64,000 nt of DNA from Halobellus litoreus (GTDB taxonomy: Archaea; Halobacteriota; Halobacteria; Halobacteriales; Haloferacaceae). Positions 1 to 8,143 of the stretch are shown here, one piece after another; the first letter of the stretch is position 1; every line of letters begins with the position of its first letter. The translations under genes were made by a program, and so were the position numbers. The notes beneath the pieces were generated by a model, which did no database searches, was not told the DNA's origin, and was given only the letters and a program-made list of their open reading frames with translations. Where the stretch lies: contig NZ_JANHAW010000001.1 in the NCBI RefSeq assembly GCF_024464595.1, forward strand, positions 1,257,083-1,321,082. Direction: 5' to 3'.

Positions 1-193
1 CGAGGAGATCGATTCGTGCCATACGGTCCCAAACTACAGTACGGTACAAAATACTGCCCCGACGTTTCGAGCGAGAAACACGGTCGAATCCGACGCGAGA
101 GTCTTCGTGTCGCGTTCGGGAGGTTGGGACCGCACCCGAGCGACCCGGACGGAATCCGCGCGGTATATTAACCAGGTATTCCCAAGAGAATAT

Positions 194-367
194 ATGCCCA
201 AAATAAGCGTCGAGATTCCCGAGGAACTCCTCGAAGACCTCGACGAGCACGTCGGCGACGACGGCAAGTTCGTCAACCGGAGCGACGCGGTGCGCGCTTC
301 GATCCGCAAGACGCTGGATCTGCTCGACGAGATCGACTCCCGGCACGGGCGGATCGACGATGAGTGA
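194..367 (+). CDS. Ribbon-helix-helix (CopG/NikR-like) small protein
   Basis: A 57-residue protein. The N-terminus (MPKISVEIPEELLEDLDEHV) is the beta-strand plus first helix of a ribbon-helix-helix fold, and the following NRSDAVRASIRKTL fits the second helix, as in CopG/NikR-type DNA-binding proteins. The ATG at 194 is chosen because the RHH strand begins there; the upstream in-frame stretch looks non-coding. It overlaps the next gene by 8 bases, so the two are translationally coupled and it may regulate the transporter. Most RHH proteins act as dimers on palindromic operators. Its target is unknown. Confidence 0.85.
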   Translation: MPKISVEIPEELLEDLDEHVGDDGKFVNRSDAVRASIRKTLDLLDEIDSRHGRIDDE

Positions 368-1073
368 GGCGCGGACGCAGGCCGGCCAGATCGCACTCGT
401 GGCGCTGTTCGTGACCGCGCTGACGACGGCGCAACTGACGGCGTCGAAACTGCTTGCGTTCGGGCTCCCGTTCGAGTTCCCGGTGACGGGCGCGAGCATC
501 GTGCTCCCGGGCGCGGCGCTGGCGTACGCGCTGACCTTCTTCGCCTCGGACTGCTACTCCGAACTGTACGGCCGCCGCGCGGCGCAGGTGATGGTCAACG
601 TCGGCTTCGCGATGAATTTCGTCCTGCTCGCGCTCGTCTGGAGCACCATCCTCGCGCCCGCGGCGAACCCCGAGTCGGCCGCGCAGTACCGCGCGGTGCT
701 CGCCCCTGGGACGAACATCGTCCTCGGGAGCCTGCTCGCGTACCTCGTCAGCCAGAACTGGGACGTCCTCGTCTTCCACCGCATCCGCGACGCCACCGGC
801 GCGTCGATGCTGTGGCTTCGCAACATCGCCTCGACGGCGACGAGTCAGGCGATCGACACGGTGCTGTTCGTCGCCATCGCGTTCTACGTCGCCCCGCGGG
901 TGCTCGGGTTCGGCGCGCAGTTCGAGATCCCGGTGATCCTCTCGCTGATCGTCGGCCAATACCTGCTGAAACTGCTCATCGCCCTGGTCGACACGCCGTT
1001 CGTCTACGCGGTCGTCGCGTTCTTCGGCGGGTCGACGATCGACGACGACGAGAACGCCTGGGCGGCCGACTGA
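360..1073 (+). CDS. VUT/YhhQ family transporter (putative queuosine/archaeosine precursor)
   Basis: A 237-residue integral membrane protein with about six hydrophobic segments. It shows the family signature near the N-terminus (TAQLTASKLLAF) and the polar helix FASDCYSELYGRRAAQ, typical of the vitamin-uptake-like YhhQ family. Members import 7-deazaguanine precursors such as preQ0; in archaea these feed archaeosine synthesis in tRNA. Family assignment is firm, the substrate is inferred from the family. It overlaps the upstream RHH gene and ends convergently 18 bases from rlmE. Confidence 0.88.
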   Translation: MSEARTQAGQIALVALFVTALTTAQLTASKLLAFGLPFEFPVTGASIVLPGAALAYALTFFASDCYSELYGRRAAQVMVNVGFAMNFVLLALVWSTILAPAANPESAAQYRAVLAPGTNIVLGSLLAYLVSQNWDVLVFHRIRDATGASMLWLRNIASTATSQAIDTVLFVAIAFYVAPRVLGFGAQFEIPVILSLIVGQYLLKLLIALVDTPFVYAVVAFFGGSTIDDDENAWAAD

Positions 1074-1091
1074 GCGACCGCGAAAACTCGG

Positions 1092-1868
1092 CTATGCTTC
1101 GTCGACGACCTCGGCGAAGCCGAACTTCGCCTTGACGTCGGTGACGCGGATCCGAACGGAATCGCCCGTCTCCGTCCCGGGGACGAACAGCGCGTAGCCG
1201 TCGATCTTGACGACGCCGTCGCCCTCGCTGCCGACGTCGTCGACGACGACGTCGAGTTCCTCGCCCTCGCGGACGGGTGCCGTGATCCGGTGTTTGCCGA
1301 CCAGATAGAGTTCCGAAGAGGAGTCCCTGGAGGCGTCCGGGCGGATCGAGCGGACGTACTCGAACTCCCGGTCGACGTCTTCGCGGAGGTCGTCGAGGTC
1401 CTGGCCGTCGAACACCTTCGCGGCGAAGTCGCCGCCGGCCGGGAGGAGTTCGAGCGCGACCTCAAGGGCCTGGCGGGCGAGATGGACCGAGCGAGCGTGA
1501 TCCAGCGAGTACTCGCCGGTCATATTCGGCGCCATATCGGAGATCACGACGTCCGCGCCGTCGTCGCCGATTTTCTCCTTCAGTTCGGCTTTGGTGTCCT
1601 CCTCGGTCATATCGCCGCGGATCGTCTCGACGTTGTCGTGCTCTAGGTCGCGGATCCGCTGGAAGTCGACGCCGACGACGGTTCCGCGGTCGCCGACGGC
1701 CTCGGCGGCCACCTGCAGCCACCCGCCGGGGGCGGCCCCGAGGTCGACGACGGTGTTCCCGGGACCGAACAGGCCCGCAGCCTCGTCGAGTTGCTTCAGT
1801 TTGTACGCCGAGCGGGCGCGGTAGCCCTCCTGTTTGGCCTTGTTGTAGTAGTGGTCCTTTCGTGTCAT
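1092..1868 (-). CDS. rlmE: 23S rRNA 2'-O-ribose methyltransferase RlmE (FtsJ/RrmJ) with TRAM domain
   Basis: 258 residues. The SAM-binding motif VVDLGAAPGGW lies at about 40-50. The catalytic K-D-K-E tetrad can be placed at about K23, D111 (SDMAPN), K151 (KVFDGQD) and E186 (SELYLVGK), as in RrmJ, which methylates the 2'-OH of a uridine in the peptidyl-transferase region of 23S rRNA. Residues from about 197 to the end (APVREGEELDVVVDDVG onward) form a TRAM RNA-binding domain, an extension common in haloarchaeal members and absent from the bacterial enzyme. Convergent with the transporter gene. Confidence 0.95.
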   Translation of the reverse strand: MTRKDHYYNKAKQEGYRARSAYKLKQLDEAAGLFGPGNTVVDLGAAPGGWLQVAAEAVGDRGTVVGVDFQRIRDLEHDNVETIRGDMTEEDTKAELKEKIGDDGADVVISDMAPNMTGEYSLDHARSVHLARQALEVALELLPAGGDFAAKVFDGQDLDDLREDVDREFEYVRSIRPDASRDSSSELYLVGKHRITAPVREGEELDVVVDDVGSEGDGVVKIDGYALFVPGTETGDSVRIRVTDVKAKFGFAEVVDEA

Positions 1869-2250
1869 ACGGTCCTCACTGAATCGGCTGCCGTGTTCCG
1901 CGGGGAAACAGCCGGCGAATTCGCGTTCATATCGATAGAAAGGAGGTTGAGTCGGAAATGGATGCCGAATTCAGGGGCGTCTTCGAGAGGGACGCCATCG
2001 AGGGAAGTGGGAATCCTCGCTGAGACCCGTTCGAGCCCGCGGTGACGGCAAAGTCGGCGAGTCGAAAGCATCGGATGCGGCTGTCGAGGCCCCCCGGGAT
2101 CTGAGAGCACGCCGAAGTCGTCCGTTCGTCGTCGTCGCACGTTCACCACCGGACGAATTGTTGAATCCGGGCAGAAACAGTCGCACTCTGGGAGCCCCAC
2201 GACTGCGGGAGTTCGGTACAATAAAGGGCGACTAAGTACGAACTCCGCAA
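1869..2250. other. Intergenic region with no recognisable gene
   Basis: 382 bases between the divergent rlmE and ccmE starts. Reading frames here give arginine- and serine-rich translations typical of non-coding GC-rich DNA. A weak TATA-like stretch (ACAATAAAGG near 2219-2228) lies about 28 bases upstream of the GTG start of ccmE and may be its promoter, which would make that transcript leaderless. Nothing else was recognised. Confidence 0.5.
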
Positions 2251-2631
2251 GTGCGCCGGAAGAACAAACTGCTCGTCACGACCGTCGGGATACTCATCCT
2301 CTTGACCACTCTCGGCGTGACGAGTATGAACGCCTCGGCCGCGTTCGTGTCGCCGACCCAGGTCTCCGAGTCGGATGGAGCGTATCAGGGCGATTGGGTC
2401 AATCTCGAGGGCGTCGTCACTGACCTCGACGCCGACGGAGCGGCGATCACCTTCGAGGTGACCGACGAGAACCACACCGTTCCGGTAGTGTACGAAGGGA
2501 CGTTACCCGACACACTTCAGGACGGCCGCGTCGTCGTCGCCAAAGGACAGTTCGACGGCGACCGACTGGTCGCGAACAAGCTCTCCGTCCGAGCACACGA
2601 AGGCGAGGAACGCCCCGAGAGCACTCGATGA
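2251..2631 (+). CDS. ccmE: CcmE-like haem chaperone (cytochrome c maturation)
   Basis: 126 residues, GTG start. One N-terminal membrane helix (about 7-30) is followed by an OB-fold region with the CcmE pattern (GDWVNLEGVVTDLD, ITFEVTDENHTVPVVYEGTLPD, GRVVVAKGQFD). CcmE carries haem outside the membrane between the CcmABCD export complex and CcmF. In the canonical protein a histidine (HxxxY) or, in archaeal variants, a cysteine (CxxxY) binds haem covalently. Here the aligned tail reads RAHEGEERPE: His116 matches the haem histidine but the tyrosine position is acidic. The stop overlaps the ccmA start (ATGA). Confidence 0.82.
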   Translation: MRRKNKLLVTTVGILILLTTLGVTSMNASAAFVSPTQVSESDGAYQGDWVNLEGVVTDLDADGAAITFEVTDENHTVPVVYEGTLPDTLQDGRVVVAKGQFDGDRLVANKLSVRAHEGEERPESTR

Positions 2632-3398
2632 CGCCAGAGGAGGAGGAGCGGTCGGGACCGGCCTCGGAACCGCCGGCCGTCGAAGTCGACGAGGTGACGA
2701 AATCCTACGGACACTTCACCGCCGTCGACCGCCTGTCGTTCGCGGTCGAGCACGGCTCGACGGTCGGGCTTTTCGGACCGAACGGCGCAGGGAAGACGAC
2801 GTTGCTTCGGATGATCGCCGGACTCGCGCGGCCGACCCGCGGGACCATCACGGTCGACGGCGTGCGACTCACCCCGGACGATTACACCGCCTACCGAACG
2901 ATGGGTATCGTCACCCACGAGACGATGCTGTACGACGAACTCACCGCTCGGGAGAATCTCAGATTCCACGCTGATCTCCACGGCGTCGACGACCCCACCG
3001 GCCGGTGTGCGTCGGTGCTCGAGACAGTCGGGTTATCCCACCGCGGGAGCGACCGGCCGAGGACGTTCTCACACGGGCTTCGAAAACGGCTGTCGCTCGC
3101 TCGAGCGCTGCTCCACGACCCCGACGTGCTGTTGCTCGACGAACCGTACACTGGACTCGACCAGCGCTCCGTCGCCGACCTCGAATCGGTCCTCGACGGG
3201 TTCGACGACCGGACAGTCCTCCTGACGACGCACGACCTCGAACGCGGTGTCGCCCGCTGCGACAGGGCGATCGTCGTCGACCACGGCCGACTCGAGGCGG
3301 ACCTCGTGCTCGACGACGGGACGTCGTTCGCCGCGACGTATCGCCGGATACTGGGCGTCGACTCCGAGTCGGAACGCGCGGGGGAACGAGCAGGATGA
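2628..3398 (+). CDS. ccmA: CcmA-like haem exporter ATP-binding protein
   Basis: 256-residue ABC ATPase. Walker A is GPNGAGKTT (about 50-58), Walker B VLLLDEP (about 167-173), with an H-loop at TTHD. The signature is unusual (FSHGLRKRLSLARAL instead of LSGGQ), as in other CcmA-type subunits. It starts inside the last codons of ccmE and is followed 19 bases later by ccmB, so ccmE-ccmA-ccmB form one operon. CcmA powers the CcmABCD complex that releases haem-loaded CcmE. Sequence alone would allow a generic ABC ATPase; the neighbours decide the call. Confidence 0.85.
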   Translation: MTPEEEERSGPASEPPAVEVDEVTKSYGHFTAVDRLSFAVEHGSTVGLFGPNGAGKTTLLRMIAGLARPTRGTITVDGVRLTPDDYTAYRTMGIVTHETMLYDELTARENLRFHADLHGVDDPTGRCASVLETVGLSHRGSDRPRTFSHGLRKRLSLARALLHDPDVLLLDEPYTGLDQRSVADLESVLDGFDDRTVLLTTHDLERGVARCDRAIVVDHGRLEADLVLDDGTSFAATYRRILGVDSESERAGERAG

Positions 3399-3417
3399 CC
3401 ACCATCGAACCAGTCCG

Positions 3418-4092
3418 ATGAAGGCGTTTCTCCGCGCGGTGTACCGGGTCTTCAGGAAGGATCTCCGGATCGAACAGCGGACGAAGCAAGTGACGACGAC
3501 CGTCGCCGTCTTCGCGCTGCTCGTCGTGCTCGTGTTCGCGTTCAGTTTCGTCCAGACGCTCCAGAGTTCGGCGCTGCTCGGACGCGGTGCACTTTGGGTC
3601 GCCTTCGTGTTCGCCGGGACGTTCGGCGTCACGAAGACGACCGAACTCGAAGACCGAAACGGGGCGCTCGATGGCCTGCTGATCGCCCCGGTGGACCGCT
3701 CGGCGATCTACCTCGGGAAAGTGCTCAGCACGGCGGCGTTCGTTTTCGCGGTGAGTCTGGTGACGTTGGGCGCGACTGCGGTCTTTCTCGGCTACAGTCC
3801 GTCGATGCCGACGGCGGTCTCTGTCGTGGCCGTGCTCCTCGTCACCGCCGTCGGATTTTCCGCTATCGGCGTCGTCGTCTCGGTTCTGACGTTTCGATCG
3901 GGCCTCGGCGAACTCGCGCTGCCGGTCCTCCTCGTGCCGCTCGTCGTGCCGCTACTCTTAGCCGGGGTCGAGCTCACCGCGGCGCTCGAAAGCGGCGCGC
4001 CGCTCGGTGGTTGGCTCCGACTCCTTGGGCTGTACACCGGAATCGTGCTACTCGCTGGCGTCGCGACGTTCGAGTACGTCGTCGAAGAGTGA
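3418..4092 (+). CDS. ccmB: CcmB-like haem exporter permease
   Basis: 224 residues with about six membrane helices. The start MKAFLRAVYRVFRKDLRIEQR and the segment FAGTFGVTKTTELEDRNGALDGLLIAPVDR, read in parts, are typical of CcmB, the membrane subunit of the cytochrome c maturation ABC complex. The ATG at 3418 is used because the characteristic cytoplasmic N-terminus begins there; the longer upstream frame overlaps ccmA and is not protein-like. Last gene of the ccmEAB operon; it converges with the halocyanin gene 36 bases away. Confidence 0.88.
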   Translation: MKAFLRAVYRVFRKDLRIEQRTKQVTTTVAVFALLVVLVFAFSFVQTLQSSALLGRGALWVAFVFAGTFGVTKTTELEDRNGALDGLLIAPVDRSAIYLGKVLSTAAFVFAVSLVTLGATAVFLGYSPSMPTAVSVVAVLLVTAVGFSAIGVVVSVLTFRSGLGELALPVLLVPLVVPLLLAGVELTAALESGAPLGGWLRLLGLYTGIVLLAGVATFEYVVEE

Positions 4093-4128
4093 CAACGGGG
4101 GCGACGCCCGGGAGGGGCATTCGTCAGA

Positions 4129-4842
4129 TCACTCGGCCTTCGCCGGCGGTTCCGCGGAGTCGGTCTGCTTGAGAAGGAGGAACACACCGAAGAAGACCGG
4201 AGAGAGCAGTCCGAGCGCGAGGATGGTGACGAACGTTGCGTTCTCGAAGGATATCGGCGTCCCCGATCCCTCGGATCCACCGCCCGATTCGCCGCCGCTG
4301 CCGCCACCGCCGCTGTCCCCACCGCCGCTGGCTTCGAGAAGCGGCTGTTCGACCTGGCTCGAATCGAGGCCGCCGCTGCCGCCGACGACGACTGCTCCGA
4401 GCATTCCGAGGGACTGGTGCGGAGCGCAGTAGTACGTGTACGTTCCCTCGCTCTCGAAGGTGTGTTCGAACGTCTCGCCAGGAGCGCTGTAGAGTTCGCT
4501 CTCGAAGCTGCCGTCCTCGGCGACGACGTTATGGCTGTTCCCCTCGCCGGTCCACTCCCAGACGACGGTGGTTCCGGGGTCGACCCGAATCGCCGCGGGG
4601 CCGAAGCCGTAGTACCCGCCGTTGGCCTCGGAGCCGACTGCGACGGTCACCTCCGATTGGCCGGTGTAGTCGTAGGTTCCTTCGTAGTTGGAAACGCCGT
4701 CGAACCAGCCGCCGTAATCCGGCTCCGATTGGGCGGTCGCGGTGCCGCTGGCGAGGCCACTCGTGGCTGCCGCGCCGAGTCCGATCGCGGTCCGGCGCAG
4801 GAACGCTCGTCGGTCGGTCGATCTCTTGGGTTGCTCTGACAT
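4129..4842 (-). CDS. Halocyanin (membrane-anchored blue copper protein)
   Basis: 237 residues. A twin-arginine signal (RRAFLRRTAIGLGAAA, from about 11) directs Tat export. The plastocyanin-like domain shows type-1 copper ligands His104 (NSHNVV), Cys139, His142 (YYCAPH) and Met147 (GMLG). A Gly/Ser-rich linker (about 170-200) leads to a C-terminal membrane helix (about 208-228), so the copper domain sits on the outer face tethered at its C-terminus. Halocyanins are mobile electron carriers. It is last in an operon with a di-haem cytochrome, ccdA, ccmC and ccmD, which suggests it accepts electrons from that cytochrome. Confidence 0.93.
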   Translation of the reverse strand: MSEQPKRSTDRRAFLRRTAIGLGAAATSGLASGTATAQSEPDYGGWFDGVSNYEGTYDYTGQSEVTVAVGSEANGGYYGFGPAAIRVDPGTTVVWEWTGEGNSHNVVAEDGSFESELYSAPGETFEHTFESEGTYTYYCAPHQSLGMLGAVVVGGSGGLDSSQVEQPLLEASGGGDSGGGGSGGESGGGSEGSGTPISFENATFVTILALGLLSPVFFGVFLLLKQTDSAEPPAKAE

Positions 4843-4924
4843 TGTGTGTCGGTCGTGAATCGTCTGTGTTCTCGGTCGGTGTCGAATACGATCGATCGGC
4901 GGTGTATCGCCCGTCTGTTCGGTC

Positions 4925-5044
4925 TTACGCCTGTGCGTCTTCGAGTCGCCGTTCGAGCCGCGCCATCCGACGCTGCAGATACGTCACGTATCCGAAAAAC
5001 GCGACGAAGAGCGCGGAGTAGCCAGCCAGGAGTAGTGGTTCCAT
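4925..5044 (-). CDS. ccmD: CcmD-like small membrane protein
   Basis: 39 residues. A single membrane helix (LLLAGYSALFVAFFGYVTY) is followed by a basic, coiled tail (LQRRMARLERRLEDAQA). This is the layout of CcmD, the small subunit that joins CcmC and CcmE in the haem-delivery complex. The start at 5044 lies 2 bases after the ccmC stop, so it is coupled to ccmC. Such proteins are poorly conserved in sequence; size, topology and position carry the call. A larger in-frame reading upstream is antisense-like and overlaps ccmC. Confidence 0.85.
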   Translation of the reverse strand: MEPLLLAGYSALFVAFFGYVTYLQRRMARLERRLEDAQA

Positions 5045-5046
5045 CG

Positions 5047-5826
5047 TTATCGCCTCCGTGAGAGCTGTGCTCTGCGAACGTGCTGTTCGAGTTCGTGGAT
5101 GCGGATCCGAATGCCTAGGAGGTAGAGATAGAGGAAGGTTGCCGCGACGAGCGTCACGACGAGCGTCAGCGGGTCGATGTTCGCGCTGACGCCGCTGTTT
5201 CCGATCGTGGTCTCGTGGAACGTCGGCGTCCAGAGCCGCGTGGATGCGTACGAAAGCGGCACGGTCACGAACCCGACGACCCCGTAGACCGCCGCGTACC
5301 GGTCGCCCGACTGAGCCTCGGTCGCGGAGTAGACCACGAGATAACCGGCGTAGATGAACCACACGATCAGGAACGTCACCAGCCTGACGTCGGTCCACTC
5401 CCACCAGGAGTTCCAGATGACCCGCCCCCACGCGCTGCCGAGGAGCAGCGTCAGCGTCGCAAAGAGAAAACCCAGTTCACCGGAACTGTGGGCCAGCCGG
5501 CTCCAGAACGGACCTCGGTAGCGCAGATACAGCGCGCTGCCGACGAACGTCGACCCGAGCGCGGCCGCGGCGACCCACGCGAGCGAGATGTGCCAGTACG
5601 CGAGGAGGTTCGCGCCGTGTTCGATGCCGTACATCGTGTCCGACGCGACCCCGAAGATCAGGAGCATCGAGAGTAGTCCGAAGCCGAACGCGCCCCACGC
5701 GACGAACCGACTTCCTGTCACGCGGTGGAGAAACGCCGTGACCGTGGCGAGAATCCGGGCGAACCGAACGTTGCTGCTTCTGCTCCCGCGAGCGTCCCCG
5801 TCGTCCGTCGATGAGCTACCGTTCAT
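5047..5826 (-). CDS. ccmC: CcmC-type haem handling protein (cytochrome c assembly)
   Basis: 259 residues, about six membrane helices. The tryptophan-rich WWD motif reads WGRVIWNSWWEWTD at about 133-146. Two histidines flank it in the expected places (about His79 in YWHIS and His204 in PTFHE), which would ligand haem on the outer side. CcmC loads haem onto CcmE. It sits between ccdA and ccmD with gaps of 2 to 4 bases, so the four genes form one operon. A Ser/Asp/Arg-rich N-terminal extension of about 30 residues is haloarchaeal in character. Confidence 0.92.
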   Translation of the reverse strand: MNGSSSTDDGDARGSRSSNVRFARILATVTAFLHRVTGSRFVAWGAFGFGLLSMLLIFGVASDTMYGIEHGANLLAYWHISLAWVAAAALGSTFVGSALYLRYRGPFWSRLAHSSGELGFLFATLTLLLGSAWGRVIWNSWWEWTDVRLVTFLIVWFIYAGYLVVYSATEAQSGDRYAAVYGVVGFVTVPLSYASTRLWTPTFHETTIGNSGVSANIDPLTLVVTLVAATFLYLYLLGIRIRIHELEQHVRRAQLSRRR

Positions 5827-5830
5827 ACTG

Positions 5831-6523
5831 TTAGAGCCAAGTCGTTACCGATGCGAGTGCAAGTTTGTCGAACCCGAAGAGCACGGCGATCCCGAGCGCG
5901 ATGAGCGCGTAGCCGGTCGCCGTCCGGAACGATTCTGTCGACGCGCCGCTCGCGACCGAGTCGAACAGCCGACTGCTGCCGGCCTGTCCGAGGTACGCGA
6001 CGCCCAAGAGCGGAATCGAAAAGCCGGCCCCGTACGTCGCCAACAGCCGAGCGCTGCCGACGACGTCCGAAGTCGTCCCGACGTACGCCAAGACGCCACC
6101 GAGGACGGGGCCGACACAGGGGAGCCAGATGACGCCTAGGAGCAGCCCTACCGCGAACGCGTTGCCCAGCGGATAGGCCTCCTCGTCGACGCGGTTGGAA
6201 AGCCGCGATGCCCGTCCGGCGAGGCGGGAGGCGTACCGCGAGTAGACCTCGTTGAGGTCGTCGTCGGCCATCACAGCCCCGAACGCCAGCATCAGGATGG
6301 CGAACGGCGCACGGACGGTGTCAGGCGTCACCGAGCCGATCATCCCGGTCAGGACACCGAGGGCGGTGAACGTCACCGTGCTCCCGACGACGATGGCGAC
6401 CGGCCGCAACCGGTGGCCGTTCGCGCCAACGACGAGGACGGGAATCATCGGAAGACAACACGGAGTCAGAATCGTCAATACCCCCGCGAGAAAGACGGTG
6501 ACGGCGGTCGGGTCAGTTATCAT
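5831..6523 (-). CDS. ccdA: CcdA/DsbD-type thiol reductant transporter
   Basis: 230 residues with about six membrane helices. The redox cysteines appear in the two expected membrane motifs: LTPCCLP (Cys22/23) and LPCVGP (Cys136). CcdA moves electrons from cytoplasmic thioredoxin across the membrane to reduce extracellular thiols, keeping apocytochrome CxxCH cysteines reduced for haem attachment. The likely acceptor is the membrane-anchored thioredoxin encoded at 8144. Located 24 bases after the di-haem cytochrome and 4 bases before ccmC. Confidence 0.92.
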   Translation of the reverse strand: MITDPTAVTVFLAGVLTILTPCCLPMIPVLVVGANGHRLRPVAIVVGSTVTFTALGVLTGMIGSVTPDTVRAPFAILMLAFGAVMADDDLNEVYSRYASRLAGRASRLSNRVDEEAYPLGNAFAVGLLLGVIWLPCVGPVLGGVLAYVGTTSDVVGSARLLATYGAGFSIPLLGVAYLGQAGSSRLFDSVASGASTESFRTATGYALIALGIAVLFGFDKLALASVTTWL

Positions 6524-6547
6524 TCGATACTGATCGTTGTGGAGTCG

Positions 6548-7915
6548 TTAGCTCGCGGTCTCGCTCGTGGATTGCTCGGTTGCCAAGGCGGTCGTGACCG
6601 CGTCCTGTGCGGTCACCGACGACTGGTTCGCGGCGTCTTCGCTCGTCGAGTTGTCGACGTCCTCGTAGGTCCGGATCCACGTCGTCTCCCAGGACCCGTC
6701 GACGGACTCGTTCCGAAGCGGCTGGTCGTACCGTTCGACGTTGTCGGGGATCACGCTCTCGTCGATCTCCGAATCGTCGATCGGGATGTCTGCGAGCATG
6801 AGCTTCTTCGTCATCGGGTTCATCTCGTACCCGAGACGCTGCTGCGTGCGGTTGTAGTAGACCGCTTCGTCCGGCGCACCGGCGGCCGCCCAGTCCTTGG
6901 GCTGTCGCGGCAGGTGCGGCCGCTTGTGCGCGTTCATAAATCCGGCGACGTCCTGGACGTCTTCCCAGTCGGAGAACGTGTGCGCTGCGCCGTAGGGCAT
7001 CGCCTCGCGGGTGAAGCCGGCGGACGTGTAGACGCGACCCATTCCGGCCCCGTCGTTGAACGAGTCCGCACCCCAAAGCGGTGGGTACTGGCCCTCGATC
7101 CCCTGCCCGTCTGCACCGTGACAGGAGGCGCAGTTCTCAAGGTACAGTTCGGCCCCGCGGACCGGGTTGATCTCCGAGACCGGGACTTTCTCGTCGCCCT
7201 CGGGCTTTTCGATGTGCCGCCAGTAGGGGACCGTCTCGCTCGGCGTTCCCTTGTTCAGCCAGACCATGTACGACTCCATCGCTTGGATCTCGCGGCTGTC
7301 GTACGCGGGGACGCCCTCTTCGGACCCCGGTGAGTTCATACTCCGGAGGAAACAGCCCATAATCCGCTGGCGCATATCCCGCATCCGCTGGGTTCGGCCG
7401 GTCCACTCCGGATAGCCGGCCGCGGTCCCGACGAGCGGGATCATATCGATGTCCTGCCCGACCATACCGGTCGTCGTGGGGAGATCGCCCCCGCCGTGGC
7501 AGTTCGCACACGAGAGGTCGTTTCCGACGTGTTCGGGCATCTCGTTGGACGTGTTCGCGAAGATCGCACGTCCCTCACGGATAAGCTCCCGCCGGTTTTC
7601 GTTCTCCGGGAGCGTCGAGTTGTTCATCTTCTTGGGAACGAAATTCACCTCCTCGCCGGCGGTCGCGTTCTTGTACTGGAACTCCTGTTCGCGCAGGTCT
7701 TCGCTGTACCACTTGCTGCCGTTCCACGTGCCAGGGAGGTCACGAACCTCGCCACCGCCAGCGCTGGCTGCCGGCGCGTCCCCCGGGCCACCGAGGAACG
7801 CGACCGCGCCGTTGATGGCGAATACGACGACGATCGCCGCGAAGACCGTCCCGAAGACGAGCAGGACGGGTTTGAGTAAGAGCGTCGAGTCGCTCTTACT
7901 CATGTAGTTGCCCAC
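6548..7915 (-). CDS. Membrane-anchored di-haem cytochrome c, TsdA (thiosulfate dehydrogenase)-like
   Basis: 455 residues. One N-terminal membrane anchor (about 12-40) precedes two haem c sites: CANCH (136-140) and CASCH (262-266). Family features of TsdA are present: GRAIFANTSN before haem 1, RIMGCFLRSMN with Cys188 where TsdA has its unusual axial cysteine, SREIQAMESYMVWL, YPPLWGADSFNDGAGM after haem 2, and Met306 (EAMPYG) as a candidate ligand of haem 2. TsdA joins two thiosulfates to tetrathionate or runs in reverse. First gene of the operon with ccdA, ccmC, ccmD and halocyanin. A second in-frame ATG at 7903 is possible. Activity is inferred from family features only. Confidence 0.85.
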   Translation of the reverse strand: MGNYMSKSDSTLLLKPVLLVFGTVFAAIVVVFAINGAVAFLGGPGDAPAASAGGGEVRDLPGTWNGSKWYSEDLREQEFQYKNATAGEEVNFVPKKMNNSTLPENENRRELIREGRAIFANTSNEMPEHVGNDLSCANCHGGGDLPTTTGMVGQDIDMIPLVGTAAGYPEWTGRTQRMRDMRQRIMGCFLRSMNSPGSEEGVPAYDSREIQAMESYMVWLNKGTPSETVPYWRHIEKPEGDEKVPVSEINPVRGAELYLENCASCHGADGQGIEGQYPPLWGADSFNDGAGMGRVYTSAGFTREAMPYGAAHTFSDWEDVQDVAGFMNAHKRPHLPRQPKDWAAAGAPDEAVYYNRTQQRLGYEMNPMTKKLMLADIPIDDSEIDESVIPDNVERYDQPLRNESVDGSWETTWIRTYEDVDNSTSEDAANQSSVTAQDAVTTALATEQSTSETAS

Positions 7916-8143
7916 CTAGCAGTTAGATAGTCTATCATTTCATATCTCCCTCTACGGTATCGTGTTTCCGAATGAAAAATAGATAGATAATAAAGCTTCT
8001 CTTCTACACAACTGCTGCGGGTCAGTTTTTGTTTTCGATAGACAGCACTCACTAAATATTGTTTTATTGATTCATTTTTGCACTCGACCACTGGATCGAC
8101 GACGGTAGGTTTTACTGTCACAGTCTAATAGCCGGGACTATCG
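7916..8143. promoter_or_regulatory. AT-rich divergent promoter region of the cytochrome c maturation island
   Basis: 228 bases between the divergent cytochrome and thioredoxin starts, strikingly AT-rich for this genome. It contains a perfect palindrome GATAGTCTATC (7926-7936) close to the cytochrome start, further GATAG-type boxes near 7980 and 8037, and ATAG...CTAT just before the thioredoxin ATG (about 8129-8141). The two arms would drive the tsdA-like operon leftward and the ccmF operon rightward. Control by a shared regulator is an inference. Confidence 0.6.

Noticed and set aside
1865-2221. Minus-strand frame upstream of rlmE
   Set aside because: Low-complexity Arg/Pro/Ser translation without motif; would overlap the likely rlmE promoter.
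4236-5021. Long rightward reading frame over halocyanin and ccmD
   Set aside because: Almost only Arg, Ser and Pro; it is the antisense shadow of the real genes, which have copper ligands and a membrane helix.
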